A stretch of 64,000 nucleotides of DNA from Cryoendolithus antarcticus (GCA_002077065.1 NAJO01000006.1:124001-188000); one strand, 5' to 3'; counted from the stretch's first letter, positions 1 through 10,386 are shown. A program made the numbers and translations. The notes: a model not told the origin generated them from the sequence alone.

Positions 1-91
1 TCCGGAGGCTCCATCATGTTGAAGTCTGTTAAAACGATCACAACATCCCTGAGCAGCTGGCCTGCAGTGTAGCCACTTTCACTACTTTGCA

Positions 92-1722
92 ATGACATTC
101 ATGAAGCATATTGCCCTCGCGGGTGTTCTAATCTCCCTCGCTACTGCCGGATCGGTGCATCGACGCGCAGCCATCGACGGCTGCTTGGCCAACTCCTCCG
201 TTCCCGTTGATACGAAAGGATCGTCGACGTGGAACGCCGATATCAAACCTTTTAACCCTCGTCTCACCTACACGCCGGTTGCTGTGGCGGTGCCAACTAC
301 GATAGCACAAATTCAAGCTGCTGTGAACTGTGGACGGCTATCTGGAGTGAAAGTCACTGCCAAGTCCGGTGGTCACTCATACGCATCCTTCGGATTGGGT
401 GGCGAAGATGGGCACCTCATGATCGAGCTAGATCGCATGTTCAATGTCACCGTCAATAGCACCAGCAACATCGCCATCGTACAACCTGGAGCCAGACTCG
501 GTCATGTTACGAATCAGCTGTACAGCCAGGGAGGGAGGGCGATATCGGCAGGAACATGTCCTGGGTGAGTTGACTGTAATGTCCGTGGCGGCGAAATTGA
601 CTGACATCCATCAGCGTCGGTGTTAGTGGCCACTCACTACATGGTGGCTATGGCATGAGCTCACACAAGTACGGCCTTGCTACCGACTGGATCGTCGGTA
701 TGACTGTAGTCCTTGCGAACGGAACAATTGTGCACACCTCTGCGACTGAGAAACCCGATCTGTTCTGGGCACTCAGAGGTGCCGGCAGCAATTTTGGCAT
801 CGTAGCGCAGTACGAATTCAACACCTTCGCCGCGCCATCCCAAGTCACCTACTTTAACATGAACTTCAAATGGAACACAACAACCGCACCGGGCAATCTA
901 GCTGCATTGGAGAACTACACCAAGACTTTCATGCCAGCTGATCTTACAATGCGTGCATTTGTGTCGAGTGGGTCTTCTTACTTCGAGGGCATGTTCTTCG
1001 GCAATGCAACTGGATTGAGGGCTGCTCTTCAGCCCTTGCAGAACAAGACTGGCTTGGTGTTGGCTTCCACGACGACCACGACTTTCCTGAATGCTTTCTC
1101 GCACTACGCAAACGCTGCAACGGACCCGACGACGCCATACTCATTCGTGGGTCATACTCACTGTGTTCTGTGTCAGCATATACTGACCCTGATATCAGCA
1201 ACAAACGTTCTACTCGAAGAGCTTGATGTTGAAGGGCCTCAACGGCACTGCCGCCAAGAACTTTGTGAACTATTGGTATGCTTGCCCCTGATCTGCCATA
1301 AACCACCCAGTCTAACGCGAATTGCCAGGTACAACGTTGGGCCTACGAATAGACGAGGCTGGTGGTTTCAGCTCGACCTTCACGGCGGCGCCTTCTCCGG
1401 CGTCACCAACGGCGATCACTCCTTGTCATCATACGCCCACCGCGACAAGCTGTATCTCATCCAGTTCTACGACCAAGTCTACTCCGGCTCGTACCCATCT
1501 GATGGCTACCCTTTCTTGGACAACTTCGTCTCCAACACAACTGCGAGCTTGGCCGCGAGCGATTGGGGCATGTATATCAACTACGCCGACAATCGTCTCA
1601 GCCAGACGGCAGCTCAGAGTGCGTACTACGGATCGAGTTTACCAAGATTGCAAAAGCTGAAGGCGGCATATGACGGTGGATTGACTTATACAAATCCACA
1701 AGGTATTCTCCCGGTAGCGTAG
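92..1722 (+). CDS. Secreted FAD-linked oxidoreductase, glucooligosaccharide-oxidase/berberine-bridge type (AA7-like)
   Basis: Four exons (92-564, 615-1146, 1199-1275, 1329-1722) join in frame to give about 491 residues; the introns are 50, 52 and 53 nt with GT..AG ends. The first 20 or so residues form a signal peptide (MTFMKHIALAGVLISLATAG), so the enzyme is probably secreted. The FAD_binding_4 domain follows. It has the histidine of KSGGHSYASFG and the cysteine of GTCPGVGVSGHS, the two residues that bind flavin covalently in glucooligosaccharide oxidase. The C-terminus has the berberine-bridge (BBE) signature with YWYNVGPTNRRGWW and ends near TNPQGI. Family members oxidise reducing sugars or secondary metabolites with O2, releasing H2O2. 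The substrate cannot be read from sequence. Splice positions are inferred from frame continuity and family motifs. Confidence 0.88.
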
Positions 1723-1994
1723 GTGGATGTTGCGGTACTGGCGCTGGTATCGGGTTCCGCGGGCTTCATGGTACACAGTAGATATAGCATGTGTAAGCGG
1801 ACATTCCATATAAGCCGATCTCGATTCCGGGCCCGTTCATCTTGTGCTTCTGCACGCCCCCTCCGCTGTCTTCGCGGCTGTCAGGCGGCCGGGCTTGAGC
1901 TGTGTACATCGAAACGTGGTAGTTCAGCAGGTCGGCCTAGTCTGAGCTCTATCACACCAGCTTGTATCGCCCGTCAAATAGAGTCTGCAACATC

Positions 1995-3779
1995 TTATGC
2001 AAATTGAGCATGCAACACGCCGGTCCGCCTCTTCGCGATTCTTTCCTGCATCAAGTCCCCGTACATATGCTCGACCCAAGTGCACACCACACTTCTAGTA
2101 TCAGCCGGGTCGATAATCGCCTCAACTCCAAACGCGTTTGCTGTCCGTACCGGGTTCATCAAACCCTCGTATTCATCCTCAAGCTTCTGCCTCAGTTCTT
2201 CTGCAGCTTCGGGACCGCCTTTCCTTGCAGCCTCTTTGAGCTCGAATGAGTGACCGACCTCAATGCCACCCTTAAGCGGTAACGACCCCCAATCACCACT
2301 CGGCCAGGCTATGCGCATGCGTGGATCTCTACAGTCCAGCATGACACCACCTGCAACACCGTAGGCTCTTCGAGTGACGACTGAGAAGACAGGCGTCGTG
2401 GTCGTGTAGTAAGCCAGCGCTAGGTTCACGCCATGTCGCATGGTCGCACTTCGCTCTGCCGCTGTCCCGATTGCGTACCCCGGTACATCGACAAATTGTA
2501 GTATGGGTAGGTTCATCACGTCGCAGAGCTTCAGGTGCTTCGTGATCTTCTGCGAGCCCAGGGCATCCAGCGCACCGCCAGTGGGTGACTCGCAATTGTT
2601 CGAGATGATGCCGACAGAGTGACCGGCAAGTCGCGCGAGTCCGACAAGGGCGGATGTGCCCCAGAGCGAGCCGATCTCGAAGAAGGAGCCTTCATCGACG
2701 ACAAGACGGATGAGCTGGCGAGGATCGTACATGCGTTCCTTCCGGCGGGGGATCAGGGTTCGAAGACTCTCTTCGCGACGGCTTGACGGGTCATCAGTCG
2801 GGAGCATGGGTGGCGCAGAGAAGCCCGAATTGGGAAGATAGGACAGCACGGTGCGAAGCTGCTCGAAGGCCTCATACTCGTCGCGGGCGAGGTTGTCGAT
2901 TGTACCGTTACGACAGTGCATGTCCGGACCGCCGAGATCGGTCATCGTCAATCCGTCTTCAAAGGTAGCGTTCTTGACCACTTGAGGACCTGCGTTGAAG
3001 AGACTGCCTATGTTCGCTGCCATGACACTGAAGTGGCAGATCGTCACTCGTGCTGCACCAAGACCTATAGCTGGACCGAGCACTGCACCAAGGTTGGGAA
3101 TGCCCATGTTGAGCTGTTTGACGATGTGTTCGAACGCAGGTAGCGGTGGGATGTAAGAGAAGCCTTGCTTGCGGATAGTAGTCACGCTGCCACCACCTGA
3201 CGAGCCATCGACAAGCTTGACAATTGGAAGACGTAAGGAGAGCGCGAGCTTTTCGATGTAGTTAGTCTTCTCCCAAGATGCGCCATCTGCATGACCAGCG
3301 CGGAGACTGTAGTCGTCTGCAGTGAAGACGACTTTGCGACCTTTCAACTTGCCGAATCCTTGCACGCTGTTGCTGGGAGTGAACGTTTTGGGTACATCCT
3401 GCTCGAGTCCATCGGAAGTAGTCTGCTTCATCCACTCGACTTCACCGCTTACGCTGCCAACTTCTTGCAAGCTTCCCGGATCGAGAAGCGCGTCAACTCG
3501 CTCGCGCACCCATAGCTTCCCAGCTTGCTTCTGGCGCTGATAGCCTCTGTGCGTGTTGTCTGGAGTCCGGGCTATCCTCTCGAGCGTGGCGATCTGGTCG
3601 AGCCGGTCCGAGTAGTCCGCAGGGGGCCCGACTTCTGCGAGTTTTCGCCTCGATCGTCTGCGTGGGGTTGAACCCGCAGCATCCTGGCTACTGTCATTTC
3701 CGGAGTTCAGATGGGAGGACACTTGGCGAGCCCGGTCCAGTGCTATCTGTCCAGATTTCTTCAGGTCATCTGCTCCCAT
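1995..3779 (-). CDS. Acyl-CoA carboxylase, carboxyltransferase (beta) subunit
   Basis: A single exon encodes 594 residues, somewhat longer than usual for PccB/MccB/AccD-type subunits (roughly 510-560). Both halves of the carboxyltransferase fold are visible: the N-terminal half with KLVDGSSGGGSV and LGPAIGLGAAR, and the C-terminal half with QFVDVPGYAIGT, YGVAGGVML and AWPSGDWGSLPLKGGIEV. It would move CO2 from carboxybiotin to an acyl-CoA. The biotin subunit is the divergent neighbour at 4173-6254, so the two probably form one complex. No mitochondrial presequence is evident. Residues 16-24 (RARQVSSHL) resemble a PTS2 peroxisomal signal with one mismatch at position 2. The acyl-CoA substrate is unknown; the sequence does not look like the ordinary fungal methylcrotonoyl-CoA carboxylase. 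Confidence 0.88.
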   Translation of the reverse strand: MGADDLKKSGQIALDRARQVSSHLNSGNDSSQDAAGSTPRRRSRRKLAEVGPPADYSDRLDQIATLERIARTPDNTHRGYQRQKQAGKLWVRERVDALLDPGSLQEVGSVSGEVEWMKQTTSDGLEQDVPKTFTPSNSVQGFGKLKGRKVVFTADDYSLRAGHADGASWEKTNYIEKLALSLRLPIVKLVDGSSGGGSVTTIRKQGFSYIPPLPAFEHIVKQLNMGIPNLGAVLGPAIGLGAARVTICHFSVMAANIGSLFNAGPQVVKNATFEDGLTMTDLGGPDMHCRNGTIDNLARDEYEAFEQLRTVLSYLPNSGFSAPPMLPTDDPSSRREESLRTLIPRRKERMYDPRQLIRLVVDEGSFFEIGSLWGTSALVGLARLAGHSVGIISNNCESPTGGALDALGSQKITKHLKLCDVMNLPILQFVDVPGYAIGTAAERSATMRHGVNLALAYYTTTTPVFSVVTRRAYGVAGGVMLDCRDPRMRIAWPSGDWGSLPLKGGIEVGHSFELKEAARKGGPEAAEELRQKLEDEYEGLMNPVRTANAFGVEAIIDPADTRSVVCTWVEHMYGDLMQERIAKRRTGVLHAQFA

Positions 3780-4172
3780 CCTATCGGACTCAGCGGCGTC
3801 TCAAATCACGGCCTAAGAGCAGCGAGGGATAGTTGCTCTAAAGACAAAAGAGTCACAATTCAGAGTAGGTTTAGTCGAAGCTCTCAGACCCGAGTCTGCT
3901 CAAAACTGATGAAAGACTAAGCAGCAGAAAGGCTATGGTCCTACATTTGATCTGGTGGCATAGTCGAAGGCCACTGTCAGGGACCTCGGCAGCCACTCCC
4001 CGCATGTCACTACTGGACGATGCTCTTGGACGACACCTCCTAACGGGCAAATGACTTGCATGTGCTGGAGAGATATCTATCTGAATCGTGAATTGTGCGA
4101 AGCTAAATGATTGTCGGTATGGCGGTTCCATGGTGAAGTGAGAGGACTGCACGAGATAAGGTAGTATCCGAG
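3780..4172. promoter_or_regulatory. Shared divergent promoter of the acyl-CoA carboxylase pair
   Basis: These 393 nt separate the two divergent start codons and contain no convincing ORF. Because both subunits of one enzyme flank it, this is probably a bidirectional promoter keeping them at matched levels. No specific factor site was identified. Confidence 0.5.
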
Positions 4173-6254
4173 ATGGACTCAGCCCCAAGAAGCTCGGACA
4201 TTCCTGTACGACGACCGATCAAGAAGCTACTCGTAGCGAACAGGTACGCCCAATGATATGGATATATGCCAAATCTGGACAACTACTGACATCAAATTCG
4301 CAGAGGCGAGATCGCAAAACGTATAACAGACAGCGCTCGAGAATTCTCTATAGAGACCTTCGCTCTAGTGACTCGCGATGACACCGGTCATGCTCTTGGA
4401 GCCGATCACATCATCGCAGTACTCTCGTCGAGAAGCTATCTGGACATAGCTCATCTCATCGACATCGTCAGACAGCATTCTATCGATGCTGTGCATCCAG
4501 GCTATGGCTTCCTGTCGGAGTCACCAGACTTCACGCGGAGAATGTGGGAGGAAGCAGGTGCAGTTGTGATAGGCCCCGGATGGGCAACTTTGGAGCGCAC
4601 CGGCGACAAGCTCGCTGCCAAACGACTCGCTAGAGAGTGTAGTGTGCCTACATTACCTGCAACCGAGAAGCCGACAGGCCATCTAGACGATGTCCGGCAC
4701 TTCGCGTGCCAGATCGGCTACCCAGTGATGCTCAAGGCTGTCGATGCCGGAGGTGGTAAAGGCATTCGCCTCGTCAGACAAGAATCTGAGCTTGAGTCCG
4801 CTGCCAAGCGAGCGATGTCCGAGAGTCCATCGCACGAGATCTTCGTCGAGAAGGCCGCGATCGACGGCTTTCGCCACATCGAAGTGCAGATCATTGGCGA
4901 TGGCTCTGGCCGGGTCCGTCATCTCTGGGAACGGGAGTGCAGCGTACAACGAAGATACCAAAAAATTGTCGAGCTGGCGCCGAGTACAATCGCGGACCGT
5001 GACTTTGTCGGGCAGATCATTGATGCTGCGGTGCGAATGGCTGAGCATGTAAAGTACCTGTCCTTGGGCACATTCGAATTCCTTGCGAATCCTGAGACTG
5101 GCGAGTTCTTCTTTCTCGAGGTTAACCCAAGGCTGCAGGTCGAGCATACAGTGACCGAGTCCATCGTGTCTGGCGATATCGTCCAGGCGCAGCTTAACAT
5201 TGCGCAGGGTGCCACAGTTGACGATGCTGTCGCAAGATGTTTTGCCTCGGATCCCGAGACGACACCCAAACTCCGGTCGATCCAGTTGCGGATCACCGCC
5301 GAGAACGTGCAGAGTGACTGGTCGCTCAGCATCGGTCGCATCGATGCCTTCACATTGCCCTCAGGAAACGGCATCCGCGTGGACACGCATCTAGTGCCGG
5401 GCCAAACGACAATCGTCGGATCAGACTTTGACAGCCTGCTCGCCAAGATCATCGTAACAGCTTCGACTTGGACAGATGCAGTCAGGAAGTGTCGACGAGC
5501 ACTGGATGACACCTCAGTAAGTGGTGTGAAGACCAACCTTGACGTCCTCCGTGCGATTGTTGTGCATCCTGACTTCGAAGCCGGCACCTGTGATACATCA
5601 TGGCTTGAGCGGAATGCGGCGGCTCTGCTCGCCTCCGGGCTGGAGCTTACGAAAGCATTGGAGTCAAAGCGGATGCCACGCCTGACGCAAAGCTCATCTG
5701 GCAGCTCAAGCTCGTTGACTGGCAGCTCTAACGCCGCTGTGTCTCTTCGCAAGGGTGATGCCTGGGCTTTAAAGATCGGCGATCCAACAACTACCGCAGC
5801 CTCACAAACACATCACTTCCGACTGACGAAGGTCATTCGCAATGAGTTTCCCGCCCTTCTGCGCGCCGAGGCTGAGTACTCTCTGCCTGGCTCTCATGCC
5901 CCGCTTGCCATCACACTGGAAGCCACGCACAGCACCGCATCCTCTGGCTCAGTCATGGCTGAGAGCAAGCATCGCCAAGGCAATCGCGACAATCCTCGTC
6001 ATGTCACAATACCGTTCCCCGGTAAGCTAGTCGAATTCCTTGTCGATGAGGGCGACCTCGTACAACCAGGCCAGGTCGTCTGCGTGGTACAACAGATGAA
6101 GATGGAGTTAGAAGTTCGGGCCAGTGCAGGCGGTCGCGTTGTATGGATCACAGAGGCCGAGGACGGAGAGGATGTGGCTGAAGGAACTCTTGCAGCGGAG
6201 CTGGAAGAGGTGAATGAAGATGCTGTGCAGGCTGAGGTCAAATCCAAACTCTAG
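4173..6254 (+). CDS. Acyl-CoA carboxylase, biotin carboxylase/biotin carrier (alpha) subunit with C-terminal SKL
   Basis: Two exons (4173-4243, 4304-6254) with a 60-nt intron give 673 residues, the usual size for MccA/PccA-type subunits. The intron falls within the conserved KKLLVANRGEIAKRI motif of the biotin carboxylase N-domain, which supports both the splice and the start. The ATP-grasp domain shows the glycine-rich DAGGGKGIRL, then HLWERECSVQRRYQK, and the active-site EVNPRLQVEHTVTE. The C-terminal biotinyl domain has QQMKMELEV, where the lysine of MKM carries biotin. The protein ends in KSKL, a textbook PTS1 peroxisomal signal, and lacks a mitochondrial leader. Together with the divergent carboxyltransferase it would carboxylate an acyl-CoA using ATP and bicarbonate, possibly in peroxisomes. 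Confidence 0.9.
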
Positions 6255-6385
6255 ACTTAGCTACCAACGCCAACCACTTTTCGATGGTATATACATGCCT
6301 TCCACGCGCTGTGTCGATCACTGTAACAACGCCATATACTGACCAAGCAAAGCGTTCAAGCATTCAAACAAGTGGCCCTATGCAT

Positions 6386-7500
6386 CTAGACGTCCATGCC
6401 CAGGAACAACCACCGATCGCTCAGGGTACACTTCTGGCCAGACCAGTCGTCAAGCATGGTCAGCTCGAAGCCGACCCAGCCAAGGTCCTTCGTCAAGTCC
6501 TTGGCTGCAATCTCGTCGGCTGTGCGGTCGACACCAAGAATCAACTGATCGCAGTCAACGCCATCCGAGTTTGCGAGTTCGAGAAGTGCTGTGAGCCTAG
6601 GATTGATGTTAGCGAAATTTCCAAAGAGACGCCATAGAGACTAATGGAGACATACCCTGGCTTCAGATCCTGCCCAGCGACCACATCCTTGTCAAAGAAG
6701 ACAAACATCGCACGTTGCTTCGGAGATTCTGCCACAAACCCTCGAAACCTGACTCCATCTCCATGATAATCGTATACCTCAAGCCAGTCCGTAACGGAGC
6801 CCGTAGCAGCAGCAGGCCGCACAGCGTAGTCATGTCGCGATCCCGTCTTCCTGCTTCTCTGCTCCTCGTTGTGCGCATCCATCACCAGCGGTCCCGAAAG
6901 CCCAGTTCCCTTCTCAACCAAGAAAACAGCTTCCAGTGTCCCGCAAAAGAGCCTCTCACACTCTTCCGTGATGTAATGCGCGGCTTGCCGCTGCGCCCTC
7001 CCTCCGCGGTGCTTACCGGGGGAGGGCGGCGGCGTGGTGTTGTTTGGGTTAGCGACCTCAAACCAACCACCCCACTCCTGTAAGAGTACTGTCAGCGACC
7101 AGAGCAGAGTGGAACTTGGAAGGCAACGTGTATACATACCGCCTGCCCCGAAGTGAACGGAGGTCAGTTCATTTGTCGTCGCATTGACGATGTAGGCCGA
7201 GGCCGTGGTGTTTCGGTGACCGCCGCTGCTCGAAGACGAGGAGCGACGGTCACTACTGGTACTACTCGGCATGTTGTGTTTGGATAAATTCGCCATTATG
7301 TATGACAGCCACGGTTGGGAGGTTGTGTGTGGTGGTGCGGAGGGGTCGCTGTGCGCGTGACTGGAGGCTGTCGGAGTGGCGGTATGCGACTGCTGAGTGT
7401 GCGAGGCTAGTCGACGGAGATTCTCAGCGTTGATCTGTGGACTGTCGTAGGCGGTGTCTAGGTGGTATAGGATCGTGGAAGTGGTGATGTAAATGCGCAT
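6386..7500 (-). CDS. OAZ: Ornithine decarboxylase antizyme (spliced; +1 programmed frameshift)
   Basis: Three exons on the minus strand (7500-7140, 7077-6656, 6596-6386). After splicing, the first reading frame ends at TGA (7060-7058), straight after GTT. Skipping one base opens the second frame to the TAG at 6388-6386, giving about 330 residues. The body matches antizyme: ITEECERLFCGTLEAVFL, then the fold with GLTALLELANSDGVDCDQL and WVGFELTMLDDW, comparable to the ALLEFAEE and LGFEIV blocks of animal antizymes. Antizyme binds ornithine decarboxylase, sends it to the proteasome and limits polyamine uptake; polyamines stimulate the frameshift. A second ATG at 7296 has a much stronger context (A at -3, G at +4) and may be the true start (262 residues). 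The 62-nt intron also lacks a stop in the upstream frame, so intron retention would make a frameshift-independent protein. Confidence 0.85.
7058..7063 (-). promoter_or_regulatory. Antizyme +1 ribosomal frameshift site (GTT-TGA)
   Basis: On the spliced minus-strand message the upstream frame reads TGG-TTG-GTT-TGA. Skipping the T at 7060 continues as GAG-GTC-GCT-AAC, which leads into the antizyme domain. A stop codon in the ribosomal A site preceded by a shift-prone P-site codon is the hallmark of antizyme recoding. The site lies 15 nt downstream of the first splice junction. Confidence 0.75.
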
Positions 7501-7632
7501 GTGTAGAGGACGGCATTTTGGCTTCAGTCTATAGATTCTGCACTAGCGTACCACGTGATGAAAGCAGCGAATCACCTGTAAATCGACTATGTAGGAGGGA
7601 CAACGACGTCAAGCATCATAAGGGGAGACGGA

Positions 7633-8964
7633 CTAGATTTCAGACTCTACATAAGAATCGTCTTTGCGGTTCTCGAGTCCTACCCGCGATCTCACATCCT
7701 GCAGAGCGCGTGTCTCCATCTGCGCCAGTACTTTCGTCTTCCACTCTGCGATGCCTCTCAACGCGCTTCGCATCCTCTCGCTATCCCAAAGTGCTTGCGT
7801 ACCAGGTCCCAGGTGACCAAGTCGCGCCTCGCTCGCGCGATGCAAGATCTTGCCTAGAAGATTGTAAGTCGCTGTGTCGAATTCGTACACCTGCTGGTCC
7901 ATTTCTTCTATCGTGGCGACGATCGATGGGACGTCGAGATACTGGTAGTATAGCTGGCTCATGTGATGATTGTACAGCGATGTGGTAGCCGCCATAGCGA
8001 ACGTTGTCGGACCTAGTGACTTTATATATGGCAGGAGACTGGAAGGCAGGCTGGAGCCGGGAAAGCTGCTGGCGCAGTGCTTGGTAAAATTAAGCAGATG
8101 AATCGGGAAAGTTTGCGTGAGCAGGTGCGAGTCCTGTGCGCTTGGTGCTGAAGTGTCCTTGGTCGGCGCGGTGGCAGGTTCTACAGGAGTTGCCACCGCC
8201 GGTACAGGCAAAATCTTCGACTTCTTTCCCTTTGCCTTCTTGGGCGGTGTCCTCGCCTTCTCCAGATCTTCGGCGGACTTCTGAGGCGTGTCCAGCTGTA
8301 GTGCAAGTACGCGTGAGGTGACCTGCTCTTGAAGAATTCGCCATAGATCTGCATCTGTCTGCGCGTCCGCCATGAGACTATTTACGGTCTTGATCTCAGC
8401 GGCGCTACGAGCGTCGAGGCTTGGGCCGGCCGCTCTGCTGGCCTCAAGATCGCTACCTTGTGCCTCATACTTCTGCGCGTTGTTTGTCTCATGTCCCGGT
8501 GCTCCACTGTTTTGCTTGCCCCGGATACCCGCTGGTTCGCTATCGTCCAAGTCTGCTCTCGCACTTCCGACCCTTCGCATAGCCAGTAGGCTTTCGAACG
8601 CTCTCCGCTCACTTGGAGTCACCGTCGAGCCATCTGACAGGGCGCTGTCGACGACCGCAGTCTTCGCAGCAGCTCCCTCGAATGGAATATGCTCGATGCG
8701 GGGAGCTGGCCGGGTTGATGGCCGAGTGCTTTGTCCTGTGCGCGTGCCATTCGAGGAACCTTGTCGTACTTTCAGGCGCCCTTGACGCTGTAGCCGTGTT
8801 GTCCCAGCTGACCCTCCTTGGCGGTGGCTGCTGTCTTGCTCATCACTTCGAGCGGTTGTCGAGATGGTCCCGAAGCATCTTGCAGCGGACGCCGTGCGGT
8901 ACAAATACGGTGGTGTGATTATCCGATGAAACGCGTTTCTCGATATCGTGACATGCCGGATCAT
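7633..8964 (-). CDS. Mtf2-like mitochondrial RNA/translation factor
   Basis: A single exon encodes 443 residues. The N-terminus is basic and rich in R, S and T, typical of a mitochondrial presequence, followed by a low-complexity linker. The C-terminal half (about 210-425) starts with DADLWRILQEQV, continues through LLPYIKSLGPTTFAMAATT and reaches FDTATYNLLGKIL. This pattern matches the Mtf2-like C-terminal domain of fungi. Yeast Mtf2/Nam1 helps process and translate mitochondrially encoded mRNAs and interacts with the mitochondrial RNA polymerase. Function here is by family inference; helical-repeat proteins of this kind diverge fast. It is transcribed in the same direction as the antizyme gene, 132 nt upstream of its longest start. 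Confidence 0.7.
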   Translation of the reverse strand: MIRHVTISRNAFHRIITPPYLYRTASAARCFGTISTTARSDEQDSSHRQGGSAGTTRLQRQGRLKVRQGSSNGTRTGQSTRPSTRPAPRIEHIPFEGAAAKTAVVDSALSDGSTVTPSERRAFESLLAMRRVGSARADLDDSEPAGIRGKQNSGAPGHETNNAQKYEAQGSDLEASRAAGPSLDARSAAEIKTVNSLMADAQTDADLWRILQEQVTSRVLALQLDTPQKSAEDLEKARTPPKKAKGKKSKILPVPAVATPVEPATAPTKDTSAPSAQDSHLLTQTFPIHLLNFTKHCASSFPGSSLPSSLLPYIKSLGPTTFAMAATTSLYNHHMSQLYYQYLDVPSIVATIEEMDQQVYEFDTATYNLLGKILHRASEARLGHLGPGTQALWDSERMRSALRGIAEWKTKVLAQMETRALQDVRSRVGLENRKDDSYVESEI

Positions 8965-9372
8965 GCCCTAGCTGGCATTGATGCACAAGCAAGGCGAGCA
9001 CGCAGGCACGGTAGTGCGCAAAATATGTGAGCTGAAGCTGGGATGGTATGTAATAAATGGAAACGTCCCCCGAATGTCTGTCCGCCTTTTTCCCCGTAGA
9101 TCCATTTCACTGAACCGAAGCTATGTACTCGCACTCCACACTAAGCACTGTAAGCGCATGATTGAGAGATCAAACGCGTATCTCCTGGGCTGTAGGACCA
9201 TATTTTCTACTCCCCCGACGCTTGATGTCGAAGCTCGCGTAGCCATATAACGGCCTGTATTGACCGACAATCCATCGTCCACCACAGTCCACAATCAAGC
9301 TGACCTGTCAGACCCTCTTCGTGCGGAATAATTGCCTCTCCCAGCAATACAGCGTCCCACGGTGGGGTCTAC
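8965..9372. other. Intergenic region (408 nt)
   Basis: It lies upstream of the Mtf2-like gene and downstream of the 9373-10113 gene. I see no credible coding potential, RNA gene or repeat. Confidence 0.5.
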
Positions 9373-10113
9373 TCAGTCTACCAGACGCATGACCAGCCGA
9401 CCAGCGCCATTGGTCTTTCGCATCTGCGAAGGCGCGCGATAGCGACAGTCAAACCATACCTCTGCTAGTTCCCAAGGCGCTGTCCACAGCCATCCTTCGT
9501 CATATGGCGGTTCGTATTCAACGCTGTCCTCATTACACTCCACGTCCAGGACTTTGACACCGATGTGGTCATCTCGATCAACTGATAGCCGCGGCACAGG
9601 CACCGGGAAGCGAAGCAGATTCGACAGTGCTTCAAAGTCGATGATGATGCAGAAACGATGTGAGGACGAGCCCGCCATCTTGTGTGAAGGATCTGGCGAT
9701 GTGGCAGTCGCGAGGTGTAGCCCTTGCGACTCTACATATGCTTGAAAGTGTTGCTGGACGACAGCTGGGGAGGCATTGTCGAGCTCTCGAGCCTCAATGA
9801 CATCGAGCTTCAGTCGTTTCAGGAGCTGTTCATTCGCTGGGCCATCTGGCAGAGGACCATGTCTTCCGCATTCATCAACGCATGCGTCTCTCAGATATGC
9901 TTCAAGAACTCGCAGTCCACTAGGAAATTCGTCGTCAAAATCAGGCGTGTAGACCGTACGGTACACACGGAATCCCCAGTTGAGCTGCTCTCCAGTGCCA
10001 TACAGGAGCACTTCATCGCACCACTTTCCAGCGTCCGTGTCTCCGTAATCGCTGATGGCTTGCCGAAGATCTGCGTGCTGAAGCTGAGATATCAATGTCA
10101 TGTTCGTAAGCAT
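9373..10113 (-). CDS. Conserved fungal protein of unknown function (tandem copy 1)
   Basis: A single-exon ORF of 246 residues that I cannot assign to a named family. It starts at the ATG at 10113. Recognisable blocks are LLYGTGEQLNWGFRVYRTVY (about 37-56), SSSHRFCIIIDFEALSNLLR, and a tryptophan-rich C-terminal segment DEGWLWTAPWELAEVWFDCR. No signal peptide, membrane segment or obvious catalytic motif is present, so it is probably intracellular. The upstream same-strand gene at 10387-11106 repeats all these blocks in the same order, showing a tandem duplication. Conservation between the copies confirms that this frame is coding. Confidence 0.65.
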   Translation of the reverse strand: MLTNMTLISQLQHADLRQAISDYGDTDAGKWCDEVLLYGTGEQLNWGFRVYRTVYTPDFDDEFPSGLRVLEAYLRDACVDECGRHGPLPDGPANEQLLKRLKLDVIEARELDNASPAVVQQHFQAYVESQGLHLATATSPDPSHKMAGSSSHRFCIIIDFEALSNLLRFPVPVPRLSVDRDDHIGVKVLDVECNEDSVEYEPPYDEGWLWTAPWELAEVWFDCRYRAPSQMRKTNGAGRLVMRLVD

Positions 10114-10386
10114 GTATTGACCTCAACTCACGTAGGCGAAGTGGCACTCAACGCCGAGTCGGAGTGCGTGATTAATCACGATCTCATCAAGGCCTTATAG
10201 TCACAAGTTTTCCTTAGCCTGCAATTTCATGCGCAGGTAACCACAGCAACGATACCAGGACTATCGCGAGATACGCGCCGACGTACAGTACACCAAGACG
10301 GCAATAGTGTTGCTCCACGCCGCCCTGCTGCCCGGCCGGTGAAGGAGGTGCTTCGTCTGAGCAGTGCGGATCTGAAAGGTACATTG

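Noticed and set aside
6541..7500. Continuous 319-codon frame through the antizyme intron taken as a simple gene
   Set aside because: It loses the conserved antizyme C-terminus after 6656 and ignores strong GTATGT...CAG introns; kept only as an intron-retention hypothesis.
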